From the NCBI RefSeq assembly GCF_003731635.1, contig NZ_RCUA01000032.1, positions 229,169 to 293,168 of the forward strand: DNA of 64,000 bases, read 5' to 3'. The number at the start of each line of letters is the position of its first letter. Positions within the stretch are counted from its first letter, which is position 1. This stretch comes from Marisediminitalea oceani. GTDB taxonomy: Bacteria > Pseudomonadota > Gammaproteobacteria > Enterobacterales > Alteromonadaceae. Position numbers and translations under genes: made by a program. The notes beneath the pieces are model-generated. The model saw only the letters and a program-made list of their open reading frames with translations, ran no database searches and had not been told where the DNA came from. Shown here piece by piece: positions 27,580 to 38,169 of this stretch.

Positions 27580-27972
27580 GTGAAATTAAAAACGTGGTTA
27601 GGTATGGGCGCTGTAGTACTGGCAGCTTTTGCGGTAAACGCTCAGGAAATGTCAGACGAGGCGATCAAAGAGCGTATTAAGCCAGTTGGCTCTGTGCACG
27701 TTGCAGGCGCTGCGGCTGCTGCACCAGCTGGTGCAATGTCGGGTGAAGACGTATTTAACAAAGCTTGTGTTGCTTGTCACGCTGCCGGTGTACTGGGTGC
27801 ACCTCGTGTAAACAACGCGGCTGACTGGGCACCTCGCCTGGAAAAAGGTTTCGACGCAGTATTAGCCAATGCGATTAACGGCTTTAATGCAATGCCTCCT
27901 CGTGGTACCTGTGCCAGCTGTAGCGATGACGACATCAAAGCAGCCATTGAGTACATGACCGAAGAGCTATAA
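27580..27972 (+). CDS. Cytochrome c5-like class I c-type cytochrome
   Basis: A 130-residue periplasmic cytochrome. A signal peptide (KTWLGMGAVVLAAFAVNA) is followed by an Ala-rich linker and one haem-binding CVACH near residue 67. The axial Met lies in NAMPPRG, and the cytochrome c5 pair of extra cysteines in GTCASCSDDD is present. The family shuttles electrons to terminal oxidases. The GTG at 27580 with GGAG 6 bases upstream is chosen over the earlier ATG at 27535. Confidence 0.88.
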   Translation: MKLKTWLGMGAVVLAAFAVNAQEMSDEAIKERIKPVGSVHVAGAAAAAPAGAMSGEDVFNKACVACHAAGVLGAPRVNNAADWAPRLEKGFDAVLANAINGFNAMPPRGTCASCSDDDIKAAIEYMTEEL

Positions 27973-27987
27973 CGCTCGGTAACACTG

Positions 27988-28044
27988 ACAACCTGCATGT
28001 TTTGCGCATATTCGGCGCATTTCGATACCAAAACTGCAGGTTGT
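27988..28044 (+). terminator. Long stem-loop after the cytochrome c5 gene
   Basis: The arms ACAACCTGCA(T)GTTTTG and CAAAACTGCAGGTTGT pair over 16 bp with one bulged T and a 24-base loop. The hairpin lies 15 bases after the cytochrome stop. No T-tract follows, so it may protect the transcript's 3' end instead of terminating by itself. Confidence 0.5.
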
Positions 28045-28139
28045 TGGTGAGTACATTCCCTCCAAAGCTCTGGCAAAATTATCCACAATAGAGTAAGTTA
28101 TTCGTTTTACTCTAGCGGATTGCCGGCTGCTGTTTTTTT

Positions 28140-30749
28140 ATGTCATCTGAGCCAACAAAATACGAGTTGTCAGAAGCGGAATTAAGAGAGCTTATCCCGC
28201 AGCTGCAGCAGTTAACTGATAAATACAAACGTGCTGAACGAGTTCAGACAGCACTGTTTAACATATCAGAGCTGGCCAGTTCCGTTAGCAATCTGTCTCG
28301 CCTCTATCCTGCTATTCATGAAATCATCGCTGACTTTATGGATGCGGAGAACTTTTTTGTTGCCTTTTACTCGCCTGATACCACCATGGTGGACATGGCC
28401 TACTTTGTTGATGAATTCGATGAACAGGTGGTTAAGCAACTGCCCGCCGAAGAACTAAAGAAAGGCCTTACCGGCTATATTCTTGAGTCGGGTAATCACG
28501 TTTTCTACCGCAATGAAAACCAGGACGAGTTTGATAAAGACCATAAAGTTGAGCTGATTGGCAGTCAGCCCCACCAGCTTTTAGGCGTACCGTTAAAACG
28601 TGGCAGCCAGGTCATTGGTGCCATGGTGGTACAAACCTACGACGATAACGTGAGCTACACCCAGGAAGATCTGGAAGTATTACTGTTTGTTTCCCAGCAC
28701 ATTGTCACCACCGTCGACCGGGTAAAAAACCGCGAGCTCACCGAGCGAACTATTCGTGAGCGTACCCGTCAGTTACGCCAGATCAACGACGACCTGCAGG
28801 AAGAAATCCTCGAGCGCCAGAAAGTTGAGGCGCTGCAGCAGGCCCTGTTTGAGATCTCTGAGCTGTCGGCCAACGCCAGCCGCAACATGGACTCTTTCTA
28901 CTCTAGCTTGCATGAAATTATTGCCCGGCTGATAAGCGCGCCTAACTGCTATATTGCTATCCTCGATGAATCTAAGCAGTTCCTGAACTTCCCCTATTTC
29001 AGCGATACTCAGGATGATACGCCGGGAACCCGGCCCTTGGGCTTTGGCTTAACCGAGTTTGTTATTCGCCGTGGTCAGGCGGAGCTGATTGATCCGTCGC
29101 GTATTTTATCGCTCACCGAAGACGGCGAGATCGACGTTACCGTGGCTCAGCGTATTTTAAAGCAGGCCAACTCCTGGCTGGGCTCCCCGCTAATTATTGA
29201 TGGCGAGGTGTATGGGGTGATTGCCGTACAAACCTATGGTAAATCAGCCAAGTACACCCCGCGCGATTTAGAGTTAATGCGCTTTGTGTCGCACCATATT
29301 GCCGTTGCGTTGGAGCGTAAATTCCGCGCAGAGGCTATGCATGCTTACAGCGAACAGCTGGAAGAGCGGGTTAAAGAGCGCACTACCGAGCTTAACCGGG
29401 CCAATGATGTGCTGCGCCAGCAAATTGAAGAGCGTAAGGAAATAGAGCGCAAGCTTATCCACGACGCCCATCACGATACCCTTACCGACCTGCCTAACCG
29501 CTCGATGTTTGCCAGCCGACTGGAGCTGGCCATTGCCTATAAACAGCGCTATCCGGAAAACCTGTTTGCGGTACTGTTTATCGATTTAGACCGGTTTAAA
29601 ATTATTAACGATACCCTTGGCCACCATGCCGGCGATGAATTCTTAATTGAGGTATCCAAGCGGATTACCAAGTGTATCCGGGGCCACGATTTACTGGCCC
29701 GACACGGCGGCGACGAATTTGTGCTGCTGCTGGATAACTTTGAATATACCTCCGACGTGGAAGAAATCTCCGCGCGCATTATCGACTCGATTTCGGAGCC
29801 GTTTATTCTGGACGACAAAGAGATGTATTCCGGCGCCAGTATTGGTATTGCCCATGTAGAAACCTATTACCGCAGCGCCGATGAAGTGATCCGCGACGCC
29901 GACGCCGCCATGTATCAGGCCAAATCGCTGGGCCGTGGCCGTTTGGTGATATTCGATAAGAGTATGCGCGAGCGTCTGCTGGAAGAGCTGGAGCTGGAAA
30001 ACGAATTTCGCCGTTCACTGCGCGACCGGGAGTTTGAATGCTACCTGCAGCCGGTTATTAATCTCAACACCAGGCAGCCGCTGTATCACGAGATTTATGT
30101 GCGCTGGGTGCATCCGTCGCTGGGTAAAATCTCCCGCGAGCAGTTCCGTCAGGTAGCTGAGCAAAGTGGCTTAATTCTGGAGCTGGATCTGTATCAGTTG
30201 CGGGCTGCCTGCGAATTACTGAAAACCTGGCCGGACGCCGAACGGGCAGGTTACGAGCCAAAGATTGCGGTGAATGTATCCATTAACCACTTATTGCAGA
30301 GCTCACTGGTACAAAAAATTCTTAACGTCATCAGCGAAGCCGGAGTATCGCCCGCGGCATTGGTATTTGAGTTCGACGAAAACGATCTGAACCGCCGGTC
30401 ACAATACATTTTACCGGCGATTAAGAAGCTCAAACGCGCCGGTGTTACGCTGGTGCTGGATAACTTTGGTAGCGGCCTGGCCTCGCTGAGCTATTTATTC
30501 TCTTACCCGTTTGATTACATCAAGATTGATCACCGCTTTATTAAATCACTGCCGCGTTCGCTGCGTAATTTAAAGCTGATCCAGTCGGTTATGCTGATTT
30601 CCGGGCACCTCAAGTTCGACGTAATTGCCGAAGGTATCAACAGCTACTCCCAGCTTGAGGCGTTAACCGAAATTGAATGTATTTATGGCCAGGGCAAGTA
30701 CCTGGAAAGCTCGCAGTTACTGCCGGCGCTGAACCAGTCGAGCGCCTAA
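28140..30749 (+). CDS. GAF-GAF-GGDEF-EAL protein with altered EAL domain
   Basis: An 869-residue cytosolic signalling protein. An N-terminal coiled segment leads to two GAF domains (about residues 45-200 and 235-395), each followed by a helical linker ([29 protein letters not shown]). The GGDEF domain has HGGDEF near residue 522 and an RGHD I-site five residues before it, so it can probably make c-di-GMP. The EAL domain has EIY in place of EAL, FEFDEN in place of ELTE, and DNFGSG in place of DDFGTG, so phosphodiesterase activity is doubtful. No Shine-Dalgarno site is seen. The stop overlaps that of rep. Confidence 0.9.
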   Translation: MSSEPTKYELSEAELRELIPQLQQLTDKYKRAERVQTALFNISELASSVSNLSRLYPAIHEIIADFMDAENFFVAFYSPDTTMVDMAYFVDEFDEQVVKQLPAEELKKGLTGYILESGNHVFYRNENQDEFDKDHKVELIGSQPHQLLGVPLKRGSQVIGAMVVQTYDDNVSYTQEDLEVLLFVSQHIVTTVDRVKNRELTERTIRERTRQLRQINDDLQEEILERQKVEALQQALFEISELSANASRNMDSFYSSLHEIIARLISAPNCYIAILDESKQFLNFPYFSDTQDDTPGTRPLGFGLTEFVIRRGQAELIDPSRILSLTEDGEIDVTVAQRILKQANSWLGSPLIIDGEVYGVIAVQTYGKSAKYTPRDLELMRFVSHHIAVALERKFRAEAMHAYSEQLEERVKERTTELNRANDVLRQQIEERKEIERKLIHDAHHDTLTDLPNRSMFASRLELAIAYKQRYPENLFAVLFIDLDRFKIINDTLGHHAGDEFLIEVSKRITKCIRGHDLLARHGGDEFVLLLDNFEYTSDVEEISARIIDSISEPFILDDKEMYSGASIGIAHVETYYRSADEVIRDADAAMYQAKSLGRGRLVIFDKSMRERLLEELELENEFRRSLRDREFECYLQPVINLNTRQPLYHEIYVRWVHPSLGKISREQFRQVAEQSGLILELDLYQLRAACELLKTWPDAERAGYEPKIAVNVSINHLLQSSLVQKILNVISEAGVSPAALVFEFDENDLNRRSQYILPAIKKLKRAGVTLVLDNFGSGLASLSYLFSYPFDYIKIDHRFIKSLPRSLRNLKLIQSVMLISGHLKFDVIAEGINSYSQLEALTEIECIYGQGKYLESSQLLPALNQSSA

Positions 30750-32761
30750 GACTTACCCAGCATCTCGCGGATATTGGCAATGCTGGCCTGGCCTTTTTGC
30801 TGGCGCTCCTCGGCGGTGACCTTGCGTTTTTTCTCTTCCCATTCCAGATCGTCGGTTGGCAGCTCGTATAAGAAACGGCTGGGCTCCGGCTGAATAACTT
30901 CGCCAAACTGACGGCGCTCTTTCGACAAGGTAAAAATCAGCTCGCGCTGGGCACGGGTGATCCCCACGTAAGCCAGGCGGCGCTCTTCTTCTACGTTATC
31001 CTCATCAATACTGCTCTGATGTGGCAGCAGGCCTTCTTCCATGCCTACCAGAAACACAATGGGAAACTCCAGACCTTTGGAGGCATGTAAGGTCATAAGC
31101 TGCACCTGGTCAGCCTCGGCTTCTTCTTCGCCGCGCTCCATCATGTCCCTTAAGATTAAGCGGTTAACCACTTCCGGTAAGGTCATGGGTGCGTTAAGCT
31201 CATCACCCTCGAGCATATCGGTTACCCAGCCAAACAACGTACTCACATTGGCCATGGCCATTTCGGCGGCCTTGGGGCTGGTGCTGTGCTCATAGAGCCA
31301 CTCTTCGTAGCTCATGGCGCGGATCATGTTGCGAAGTACCGCTGCGGTATCGCCGCGCATCGCTTCGTCGGAAAGCGACACAATCCAGCGCGCAAAGTTA
31401 TGCACGGCCAGATAGCCTTTGCCGCTCAGTACTGAATTAAGGTTGTCGTGGCAGGCAGCCTCAAACATCGACACACCCAGTTCATTCGCAAAGTTACCCA
31501 GCTTTTCCAGCGTGGCGCGGCCAATCCCCCGGCTGGGCGTATTAATCACGCGCAGCAGCGCGTTGTCGTCATCCTGATTCACCAGCAAGCGCAGGTAAGC
31601 CATGATGTCTTTTACTTCGGTACGGCCAAAGAACGACATCCCGCCGCTGATTTTGTAAGGAATACGGTTACTCATCAGCAGCTTTTCAAACAGCCGGCTC
31701 TGGTGGTTACCGCGATACAAAATCGCGTAATCCTTAAATTTGGTGCGATTAGTAAATTTATGCGCCAGCAGTTCGGCTACCACCCGCTCGGCTTCATGTT
31801 CTTCGTTTTTGGCCATTAGCACCCGTAGCGGCACACCGTAGTCCAGAGCCGAGAACAGGGTTTTGTCGAACATGTGCGGGTTGTTCTGAATAAGAATGTT
31901 AGCGCAGTGCAGAATACGCCCTGAAGAACGGTAGTTTTGCTCCAGCTTGATCACTCTTAAGCGGGGAAAGTCTTGCTGCAACAAATTCAGGTTTTGCGGC
32001 CGCGCACCACGCCAGGAGTAAATCGACTGGTCATCGTCGCCCACCACGGTAAACCGGGCCCGTTCGCCCACCAGCAGTTTTACCAGTTCGTACTGACTGG
32101 TGTTGGTATCCTGATACTCATCCACCAGCAGATAGCGGATTTTGCTTTGCCATTTGGTGCGGGCTTTTTCATCCACTTTGAGCAGCAGCGTGGGCAGCAT
32201 GATCAAATCATCAAAATCCAGCGCATTGTAGGCGCGCAGATGGTTCTGATACTGCTGATAATACTCAGCAAACTCTTTTTCGCCCTGACTCACCGCCTGC
32301 TTTAGCAGTATTTCCGGGGTTAACAGATCGTTTTTCCAGTTGGAGATGCAGCTTTGCAGTAATTTGAGCTGATCTTTATCGCCGTCGAGTGAGTGGGCGG
32401 TGAGGTCGTCCAGCAGCGCCATGCTGTCTTTATCGTCAAACAGTGAGAAACCGGCCTTTAGGCCGAGCGCTTTCACTTCTGACTTAATAATATTTAAGCC
32501 CAGGGTGTGAAACGTAGAGACTTTCAGGCCTCTGGCTTCTACTTTACCCAGGGTCTGCCCTACCCGCTCTTTCATCTCCCGCGCCGCTTTGTTGGTAAAG
32601 GTAACCGCGGCGATATAGCGGGCCGGCATGTCGCACTGGCGCACCAGATGAGCAATTTTGTTGGTGATCACCCGGGTTTTACCACTGCCGGCACCGGCGA
32701 GTACCAGGCATGGGCCGGATACAAAGGTAACAGCGGATTCTTGGGCGGGATTAAGCTTCAT
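30746..32761 (-). CDS. rep: ATP-dependent DNA helicase Rep
   Basis: A 671-residue superfamily 1A helicase (E. coli Rep 673). Seen: Q motif LNPAQESAV, Walker [12 protein letters not shown] near residue 24, DEYQDTN for Walker [14 protein letters not shown] for motif [11 protein letters not shown] for motif IV, and [15 protein letters not shown] for motif V. It unwinds DNA 3' to 5' and clears proteins ahead of the replisome. It is convergent with the GGDEF/EAL gene, with overlapping stop codons. Confidence 0.95.
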   Translation of the reverse strand: MKLNPAQESAVTFVSGPCLVLAGAGSGKTRVITNKIAHLVRQCDMPARYIAAVTFTNKAAREMKERVGQTLGKVEARGLKVSTFHTLGLNIIKSEVKALGLKAGFSLFDDKDSMALLDDLTAHSLDGDKDQLKLLQSCISNWKNDLLTPEILLKQAVSQGEKEFAEYYQQYQNHLRAYNALDFDDLIMLPTLLLKVDEKARTKWQSKIRYLLVDEYQDTNTSQYELVKLLVGERARFTVVGDDDQSIYSWRGARPQNLNLLQQDFPRLRVIKLEQNYRSSGRILHCANILIQNNPHMFDKTLFSALDYGVPLRVLMAKNEEHEAERVVAELLAHKFTNRTKFKDYAILYRGNHQSRLFEKLLMSNRIPYKISGGMSFFGRTEVKDIMAYLRLLVNQDDDNALLRVINTPSRGIGRATLEKLGNFANELGVSMFEAACHDNLNSVLSGKGYLAVHNFARWIVSLSDEAMRGDTAAVLRNMIRAMSYEEWLYEHSTSPKAAEMAMANVSTLFGWVTDMLEGDELNAPMTLPEVVNRLILRDMMERGEEEAEADQVQLMTLHASKGLEFPIVFLVGMEEGLLPHQSSIDEDNVEEERRLAYVGITRAQRELIFTLSKERRQFGEVIQPEPSRFLYELPTDDLEWEEKKRKVTAEERQQKGQASIANIREMLGKS

Positions 32762-32914
32762 TAACGGGTATTCTCAACAACAAAGGGAAATGGCAACGGT
32801 AAAAGCGGTATTGTAATCGACCCATGCCCAGAATCCGAGTACTGATTGTATTGCATCGCTGTGGAAGTGTTTTAGAATAACCCGGCCAATTTATGTATTT
32901 GCCAAGGAAACGCC

Positions 32915-33169
32915 ATGTTAGATCCTAAAAAACTTGAAGATATTGCACGCCAGATTGCCGACTCGGTACCGCCAGGCGTTAAAAACATGGCCGAAGAAGC
33001 CGAAGGTAAAATTAAACAGGTGCTGCAGTCACAATTATCCAAACTGGATCTGGTGACCCGCGAAGAGTTTGATATTCAAACCCAGGTGTTAATTAAAACC
33101 CGGGAAAAGCTGGAAGCGATGGAAGTGCGCCTGGCCGCTTTGGAAGCCGAGCAAGCTGCCGACGACTAA
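32915..33169 (+). CDS. ubiK: Ubiquinone biosynthesis accessory factor UbiK
   Basis: An 84-residue protein of the BMFP/UbiK (YqiC) family: [20 protein letters not shown] at the start, an amphipathic middle, then a C-terminal coiled coil ([18 protein letters not shown]). UbiK works with UbiJ in the ubiquinone-making complex. AAGGA lies upstream of the ATG. The stop overlaps that of convergent ubiA, another ubiquinone gene. Confidence 0.9.
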   Translation: MLDPKKLEDIARQIADSVPPGVKNMAEEAEGKIKQVLQSQLSKLDLVTREEFDIQTQVLIKTREKLEAMEVRLAALEAEQAADD

Positions 33170-34041
33170 GCCTGCCCCAGCACAATTAAATCCATAATCA
33201 GCCCCAGCGCAATCACCAGCCCCACGTAGTGATTATCTAAAAAGGCCTTAAAACAGGCCTCGCGCTGGCGGTGACGAATATTGTAGTGCTGATGAATAAA
33301 CAGCGCAGCGGCTCCCACCAGGCCAGCATAAGCGAACACGCCAAGGTTATTGAGCATAAAAACCGCCGCCAGTAACAACAGGGTGATAACTTCCAGCAGC
33401 GCCACAATCAGTTTGTCCATGCGGCCAAACAAAATGGCACTCGACTTGATACCGATAATCACATCATCGTCGCGGTCGACCATGGCGTACATGGTGTCGT
33501 AAGCGATTGTCCACAGTAAATTCGCCACAAACAGTAGCCAGCCCCAGGCCGGAATGTCGCCTCTTACCGCCATCACCGCCATGGGAATAGCCCAGCCATA
33601 GGCAGCACCTAATACTGCCTGTGGCAAGTAGGTATAGCGCTTCATAAACGGATAGGCCGAGGCCAGCAGCAGTGCTACGCAGGAGAGCAAAATGGTTGCC
33701 CAGCTCAGTTGCAGCACAATCAGAAAGGCAATCAGGATGAGGGCACCAAACAGTTGTAAGGCTTCACGCTCGGTGACGTGCCCGGCCACCAGCGGGCGCT
33801 CATTGGTGCGTTTTACCGCGCCATCTACGTGGCGGTCGGCGTAATCGTTAATTACGCAGCCTGCCGAACGCATTACTACCACACCGAGGGTAAATAGGAT
33901 CAGCTCTTTCAGCGGCGGCATACCGCCAGCAGCCAGCATTAATGCCCACAGGGTTGGCCACAGCAACAAATAGATACCAATCGGCTTATCGAGCCGCATG
34001 AGTTTGGCGTAGTGAGGAAAGTTTTGCAGGGTCAGCGTCAT
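33166..34041 (-). CDS. ubiA: 4-hydroxybenzoate octaprenyltransferase
   Basis: A 291-residue inner-membrane prenyltransferase, close to E. coli UbiA (290). The two Asp-rich motifs are [15 protein letters not shown] near residue 70 and [12 protein letters not shown], with [13 protein letters not shown] before the latter. About eight hydrophobic helices are present, and the terminal segment is [16 protein letters not shown]. It attaches the prenyl tail to 4-hydroxybenzoate. The ATG at 34041 is chosen because the longer frame to 34095 adds 18 residues absent from the family. Confidence 0.94.
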   Translation of the reverse strand: MTLTLQNFPHYAKLMRLDKPIGIYLLLWPTLWALMLAAGGMPPLKELILFTLGVVVMRSAGCVINDYADRHVDGAVKRTNERPLVAGHVTEREALQLFGALILIAFLIVLQLSWATILLSCVALLLASAYPFMKRYTYLPQAVLGAAYGWAIPMAVMAVRGDIPAWGWLLFVANLLWTIAYDTMYAMVDRDDDVIIGIKSSAILFGRMDKLIVALLEVITLLLLAAVFMLNNLGVFAYAGLVGAAALFIHQHYNIRHRQREACFKAFLDNHYVGLVIALGLIMDLIVLGQA

Positions 34042-34195
34042 GTTTTGGCATACCAGCGCGCAGTGAAGACGCCGGAAGTTTAACATTGCCAGCAACGCCG
34101 AGACAATCCACCATCCGCCTTTAGTCTAAAGTTAGGTTGTGCGCTGTGGTTGTCTCAACTAGAATTTAGCTAATTGAATTTTATGGATAACCTTA

Positions 34196-34600
34196 ATGAA
34201 GCAGTTTCTTCGGCTGATTGTGTTACTTGGCATGCTCGCGCCTTTTTCTAATGCCTCAGCACAGGATCAACCGTCTTATGCCTACATTGGTATTGAACCT
34301 GAGATTGTCACCAATTATCTGGGTCCTAGTGCCACTAAGCTGGGCTATGTACGGGTAATGATCGAAATTATGGTTTCGGATGTCGACCAGCTCGAACTGG
34401 TAGAACACCATATGCCGCTGCTGCGTGCTACCGCCATTGAGATTTTTGGTCGTCAGCCGGAAGAGAAGGTTAAATCACTTACCGGCCGTGAAGACATTCG
34501 CCGTGCCGTGCTGGCCGCACTGCAGGATCACATGCTGCAGGAAACTGGCGCCAAGGTAATTAAAGACATTATCTTTACCAAGTACCTGCATCAAAAATAG
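34196..34600 (+). CDS. FliL-like family protein
   Basis: A 134-residue protein with a cleavable-looking signal peptide (ending NASA) instead of the usual FliL membrane anchor. The rest resembles the periplasmic FliL domain: YAYIGIEPEIVTNY, GYVRVMIEIMV, and the family C-terminus VIKDIIFTKYLHQK. FliL proteins sit beside the flagellar stator, but this copy is away from flagellar genes and may be a soluble paralogue. It is convergent with glpG. Confidence 0.75.
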   Translation: MKQFLRLIVLLGMLAPFSNASAQDQPSYAYIGIEPEIVTNYLGPSATKLGYVRVMIEIMVSDVDQLELVEHHMPLLRATAIEIFGRQPEEKVKSLTGREDIRRAVLAALQDHMLQETGAKVIKDIIFTKYLHQK

Positions 34601-34608
34601 CGTTACAG

Positions 34609-35472
34609 CTACCGGGCAGTTGGTTTACCGCTGCCCAGCGTTAGCAGCCAGGCCATCACACACCCTGAGATCAAGCCGGCCGTATGCGCCGCGTTAGCCA
34701 TATTGACCCACAGTACATCAGCAAAACCCAATAACAGCCATACCAGCATAAAGCCAACAATGGCTTTGGGCAGATAAAGCCCCCATTGTGGCCGCAACCA
34801 GCCGGTGATCCACACAAAGCCCACCAGGCCGTACACCACACCAGAGAGCCCACCAAAATTCGGCCCTGATACAATCAGCTGGGCCAGGTTACTCACCAGC
34901 GCAGTCACCACAAACAAAATGATAATAAAACTGCTGCCAAACTTGCGCTCTACCTGGGAGCCAAGCATGCTCCACCACAGCAGGTTAAAAATAAAATGCA
35001 GTACACTGAAATGAATAAAGGCCGGCCCTAACAGGCGCCACCATTCATGGTTTTGCAGCAGATTACCGAGCGGCATTATCATCAGCGCGGCGGCAATAGG
35101 CTGGAACAGGCCCACCAGTGACGCGCCGAATATCAGGGTACAAAGGATAAGAATAACACCGGTGACCGGCGCGCGGCGCAGGGAAACGAGCCAACGGCGC
35201 ATGCTGCTGCCCTGGGCCTGCTCTACCGGCACATCGGTTCGCTCAGAGTGCTGCCAGGCCGCCTGCTGATACTTTGGATCATTAGGGGCCTGAATAAACG
35301 CCTGGCAAATTTCCATGGCACGTGCGTGGTCGTTATCGTTGCCGAGCACCAGCACGTACTGGTCTTCTTCCGGCACATGATGAACCTGCACCGGGATCTG
35401 TTGGGATTTCAGGTAACTGGCCAGTGAGTCAGCATAACGCAGCTGACTGATTGCAATCAGTGGTTTTGCCAC
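34609..35472 (-). CDS. glpG: Rhomboid intramembrane serine protease GlpG
   Basis: A 287-residue membrane protease. An N-terminal cytosolic domain (about residues 1-75) is followed by six transmembrane helices. The catalytic Ser is in GGLSGVVYGL near residue 205, and the catalytic His in NAAHTAGLISG near 258. HFSVLHFIFNLLWW supplies the conserved HxxxN helix. GlpG cleaves membrane proteins within the bilayer. It is the last gene of the kbl-tdh-glpE-glpG run, 2 bases after glpE. Confidence 0.92.
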   Translation of the reverse strand: MAKPLIAISQLRYADSLASYLKSQQIPVQVHHVPEEDQYVLVLGNDNDHARAMEICQAFIQAPNDPKYQQAAWQHSERTDVPVEQAQGSSMRRWLVSLRRAPVTGVILILCTLIFGASLVGLFQPIAAALMIMPLGNLLQNHEWWRLLGPAFIHFSVLHFIFNLLWWSMLGSQVERKFGSSFIIILFVVTALVSNLAQLIVSGPNFGGLSGVVYGLVGFVWITGWLRPQWGLYLPKAIVGFMLVWLLLGFADVLWVNMANAAHTAGLISGCVMAWLLTLGSGKPTAR

Positions 35473-35474
35473 AA

Positions 35475-35786
35475 TTAGTCGCTAACCACCGGTTGACCTA
35501 AACGCCAGCCTTCAAAGCCGCCATCCATACTGTACACCTTTTCGTAGCCCTGACCGGCCAGAAACTGCGCGGCCTGCTGGCTGCTTACGCCGTGGTAGCA
35601 CACCACCACTACCGGTGCAGTTTTTGGGGTGGCTTCCATAAACGCGGCCAGATTATCGTTCGACAGGTTAATGGCGCCTTCCATATGCGCAGACTGAAAC
35701 GAACCGGCATCGCGGATATCGGCTATAACCAGATCGTCCTTTTGTTCAGCGACGTCGGCGATAGAGATGTGTTGGAATGGTTGCAT
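35475..35786 (-). CDS. glpE: Thiosulfate sulfurtransferase GlpE
   Basis: A 103-residue single-domain rhodanese. The active-site loop is VVCYHGVSSQQAA with catalytic Cys near residue 64, and ADIRDAGSFQSAHMEGAINL is the rhodanese N-terminal signature. It moves sulfur from thiosulfate to cyanide or thiol acceptors. It lies between tdh (7 bases upstream) and glpG (2 bases downstream). Confidence 0.92.
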   Translation of the reverse strand: MQPFQHISIADVAEQKDDLVIADIRDAGSFQSAHMEGAINLSNDNLAAFMEATPKTAPVVVVCYHGVSSQQAAQFLAGQGYEKVYSMDGGFEGWRLGQPVVSD

Positions 35787-35793
35787 AATACTT

Positions 35794-36819
35794 TTATTGC
35801 CAGTTAAGAATGACTTTTCCTGACTCTCCGGAACCCATTACATCAAAGCCTTGCTGAAAGTCGTCAATGGCAAACTGATGCGTAATAATGGGGGAAATGT
35901 CCAGGCCACTTTGCAGTAAGCTCGCCATCTTGTACCAGGTTTCAAACATTTCCCGGCCGTAGATACCTTTAATCACCAGGCCTTTAAAAATCACCTGATT
36001 CCAGTCGATGGCGACGTCCTGCGGCGGAATACCAAGCATGGCAACTTTACCGCCGTTGTTCATGTTATTGAGCATATCGCGAAAGGCCGCCGGGACTCCA
36101 GACATTTCTAGGCCGATATCAAAGCCCTCGGTCATGCCCAGCGACTGCATAACGTCTTGCAGCGATTCTTCGGCTACGTTTACAGCGCGGCTTACGCCCA
36201 TTTTTTCGGCCAGTTTCAGACGATACGGGTTTACATCGGTGATCACCACATGGCGGGCACCCACGTGGCGGGCTACCGCAGCAGCCATAATGCCGATTGG
36301 GCCCGCGCCGGTAATCAATACATCCTCGCCCACCAGGTCAAACGACAGCGCGGTGTGCACAGCGTTGCCAAAGGGGTCGAAAATAGAGGCCAGGTCGTCG
36401 CTGATGTTATCCGGAATTTTAAACGCGTTAAACGCAGGGATTACCAGGTATTCTGCAAAAGCACCGGCACGGTTCACGCCCACCCCTTCGGTATTGCGGC
36501 ACAGGTGACGGCGGCCAGCACGGCAGTTACGGCAGTGGCCACAGGTGATATGGCCTTCGCCAGACACCCGATCGCCCACTTTGAAGCCCTGCACTTCCTG
36601 ACCCATGTCAACCACTTCGCCCACATATTCGTGGCCCACTACCATGGGCACCGGAATGGTTTTCTGCGCCCAGTCGTCCCACTGGTAAATATGCATGTCG
36701 GTACCGCAAATGGCGGTTTTACGAATTTTGATCAGCAGGTCGTTATGACCCATTACCGGCTTATCGGTATCAAGCATCCAGATACCGCGGGTTGGCTGCT
36801 GTTTTACCAACGATTTCAT
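35794..36819 (-). CDS. tdh: L-threonine 3-dehydrogenase
   Basis: A 341-residue zinc alcohol-dehydrogenase family enzyme (E. coli Tdh 341). The catalytic zinc site is [13 protein letters not shown] near residue 38 with GHEYVGEV; the structural zinc site is [15 protein letters not shown]. The NAD-binding [15 protein letters not shown] is near residue 171. It oxidises threonine to 2-amino-3-ketobutyrate, which Kbl then splits. The start overlaps the kbl stop by 4 bases, so the two are coupled. Confidence 0.95.
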   Translation of the reverse strand: MKSLVKQQPTRGIWMLDTDKPVMGHNDLLIKIRKTAICGTDMHIYQWDDWAQKTIPVPMVVGHEYVGEVVDMGQEVQGFKVGDRVSGEGHITCGHCRNCRAGRRHLCRNTEGVGVNRAGAFAEYLVIPAFNAFKIPDNISDDLASIFDPFGNAVHTALSFDLVGEDVLITGAGPIGIMAAAVARHVGARHVVITDVNPYRLKLAEKMGVSRAVNVAEESLQDVMQSLGMTEGFDIGLEMSGVPAAFRDMLNNMNNGGKVAMLGIPPQDVAIDWNQVIFKGLVIKGIYGREMFETWYKMASLLQSGLDISPIITHQFAIDDFQQGFDVMGSGESGKVILNWQ

Positions 36820-38012
36820 ACAATTACTCCCAGCTCACGACCCACTTCAATAAATGCATCTACTGCTTTGTCTACGTGCTCCAGAGTATGGGCGGCAGAC
36901 ATCTGAGTACGAATACGGGCCTGCCCTTTAGGCACCACAGGATAAGAGAAGCCAATCACATAAATGCCTTTCTCCAGCAGTTTTTCGGCCATCTGGTTAG
37001 CCAGCTTGGCATCACCAAGCATCACCGGAATAATCGCGTGATCTTCGCCTGCCAGCGTAAAGCCGGCCTCTGTCATGCGGTTGCGGAAGTGTTCGGCATT
37101 GCGCCACAGCTGGGCACGCAGATCGTGGCCGTCGGCCATCATGTCGAACACTTTTAATGAGGCTGCCACAATTGGCGGCGCTACAGAGTTTGAAAACAGG
37201 TATGGGCGCGAACGCTGGCGAAGCCATTCAATGGCAGCCTTGCTGCCTGAGGTGTAGCCGCCGGAAGCGCCGCCTAAGGCCTTACCTAAGGTGCCGGTGA
37301 TCAAATCCACCCGCCCCAGCACGTCACAGTATTCGTGGCTGCCGCGGCCGTTTTCGCCTAAAAAGCCGGTAGCATGGCAATCGTCTACCATCACCATGGC
37401 GTCGTACTTATCGGCCAGATCGCATACGCCTTTCAGGTTGGCAATGATTCCGTCCATCGAAAACACACCGTCGGTTGCAATAAGGATAAACCGGGCGCCA
37501 TCTTCGCGCGCCTGCTTTAACTGTTCCTCCAGCGCCTGCATGTCGTTGTTAGCATAGCGGTAGCGCTTAGCTTTACTAAGGCGCACGCCGTCGATGATGC
37601 TCGCGTGATTAAGCGCGTCAGACACGATGGCATCTTCCGGCCCAAGCAGGGTTTCAAACAAACCGCCATTGGCGTCGAAACAGGACGGGTACAAAATAGT
37701 GTCTTCGGTACCCAGGAAGTCGCTGATTTTGGCTTCCAGCGCTTTGTGAATGTCCTGGGTACCGCAAATAAAGCGTACAGAGGCCATGCCGAAGCCATGA
37801 GTGTCCAGACCACTCTTAGCCGCTTCTATCAGTGCCGGATGATTTGCCAGGCCAAGATAGTTGTTGGCACAAAAGTTAATAACGTGATCACCGCTCTGAG
37901 TGGCTATGTCGGCTTGTTGCTGGGTGGTGATCACCCGCTCTACTTTGTACAACCCATCCTCACGGGTGGCGTTAAGCTGTTGTTCGAGATGAGAAATAAA
38001 AGAAGCTGACAT
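36816..38012 (-). CDS. kbl: Glycine C-acetyltransferase (2-amino-3-ketobutyrate CoA ligase)
   Basis: A 398-residue PLP enzyme of the alpha-oxoamine synthase family, the same length as E. coli Kbl. [14 protein letters not shown] is near residue 47, [12 protein letters not shown] carries the PLP-contact Asp and His, and the PLP lysine lies in [15 protein letters not shown] near residue 244. It splits 2-amino-3-ketobutyrate with CoA into glycine and acetyl-CoA. The ATG at 38012 with AGGAG upstream is chosen over the longer frame to 38117. First gene of the kbl-tdh-glpE-glpG operon. Confidence 0.95.
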   Translation of the reverse strand: MSASFISHLEQQLNATREDGLYKVERVITTQQQADIATQSGDHVINFCANNYLGLANHPALIEAAKSGLDTHGFGMASVRFICGTQDIHKALEAKISDFLGTEDTILYPSCFDANGGLFETLLGPEDAIVSDALNHASIIDGVRLSKAKRYRYANNDMQALEEQLKQAREDGARFILIATDGVFSMDGIIANLKGVCDLADKYDAMVMVDDCHATGFLGENGRGSHEYCDVLGRVDLITGTLGKALGGASGGYTSGSKAAIEWLRQRSRPYLFSNSVAPPIVAASLKVFDMMADGHDLRAQLWRNAEHFRNRMTEAGFTLAGEDHAIIPVMLGDAKLANQMAEKLLEKGIYVIGFSYPVVPKGQARIRTQMSAAHTLEHVDKAVDAFIEVGRELGVIV

Positions 38013-38169
38013 GCAAGCACTCCTGGCCGACAGGGTTGGATAAAAGAGGCGTATTGTACCGAAGAGCCGGTGATGCTGCCTATGCCACCAAGCATGGCAG
38101 CAGGTTTCTGCACGCACAAAGTGTAAACTTTTAAAGACGCTCGGTAACTGCTAACAGAGCAATGACAGG

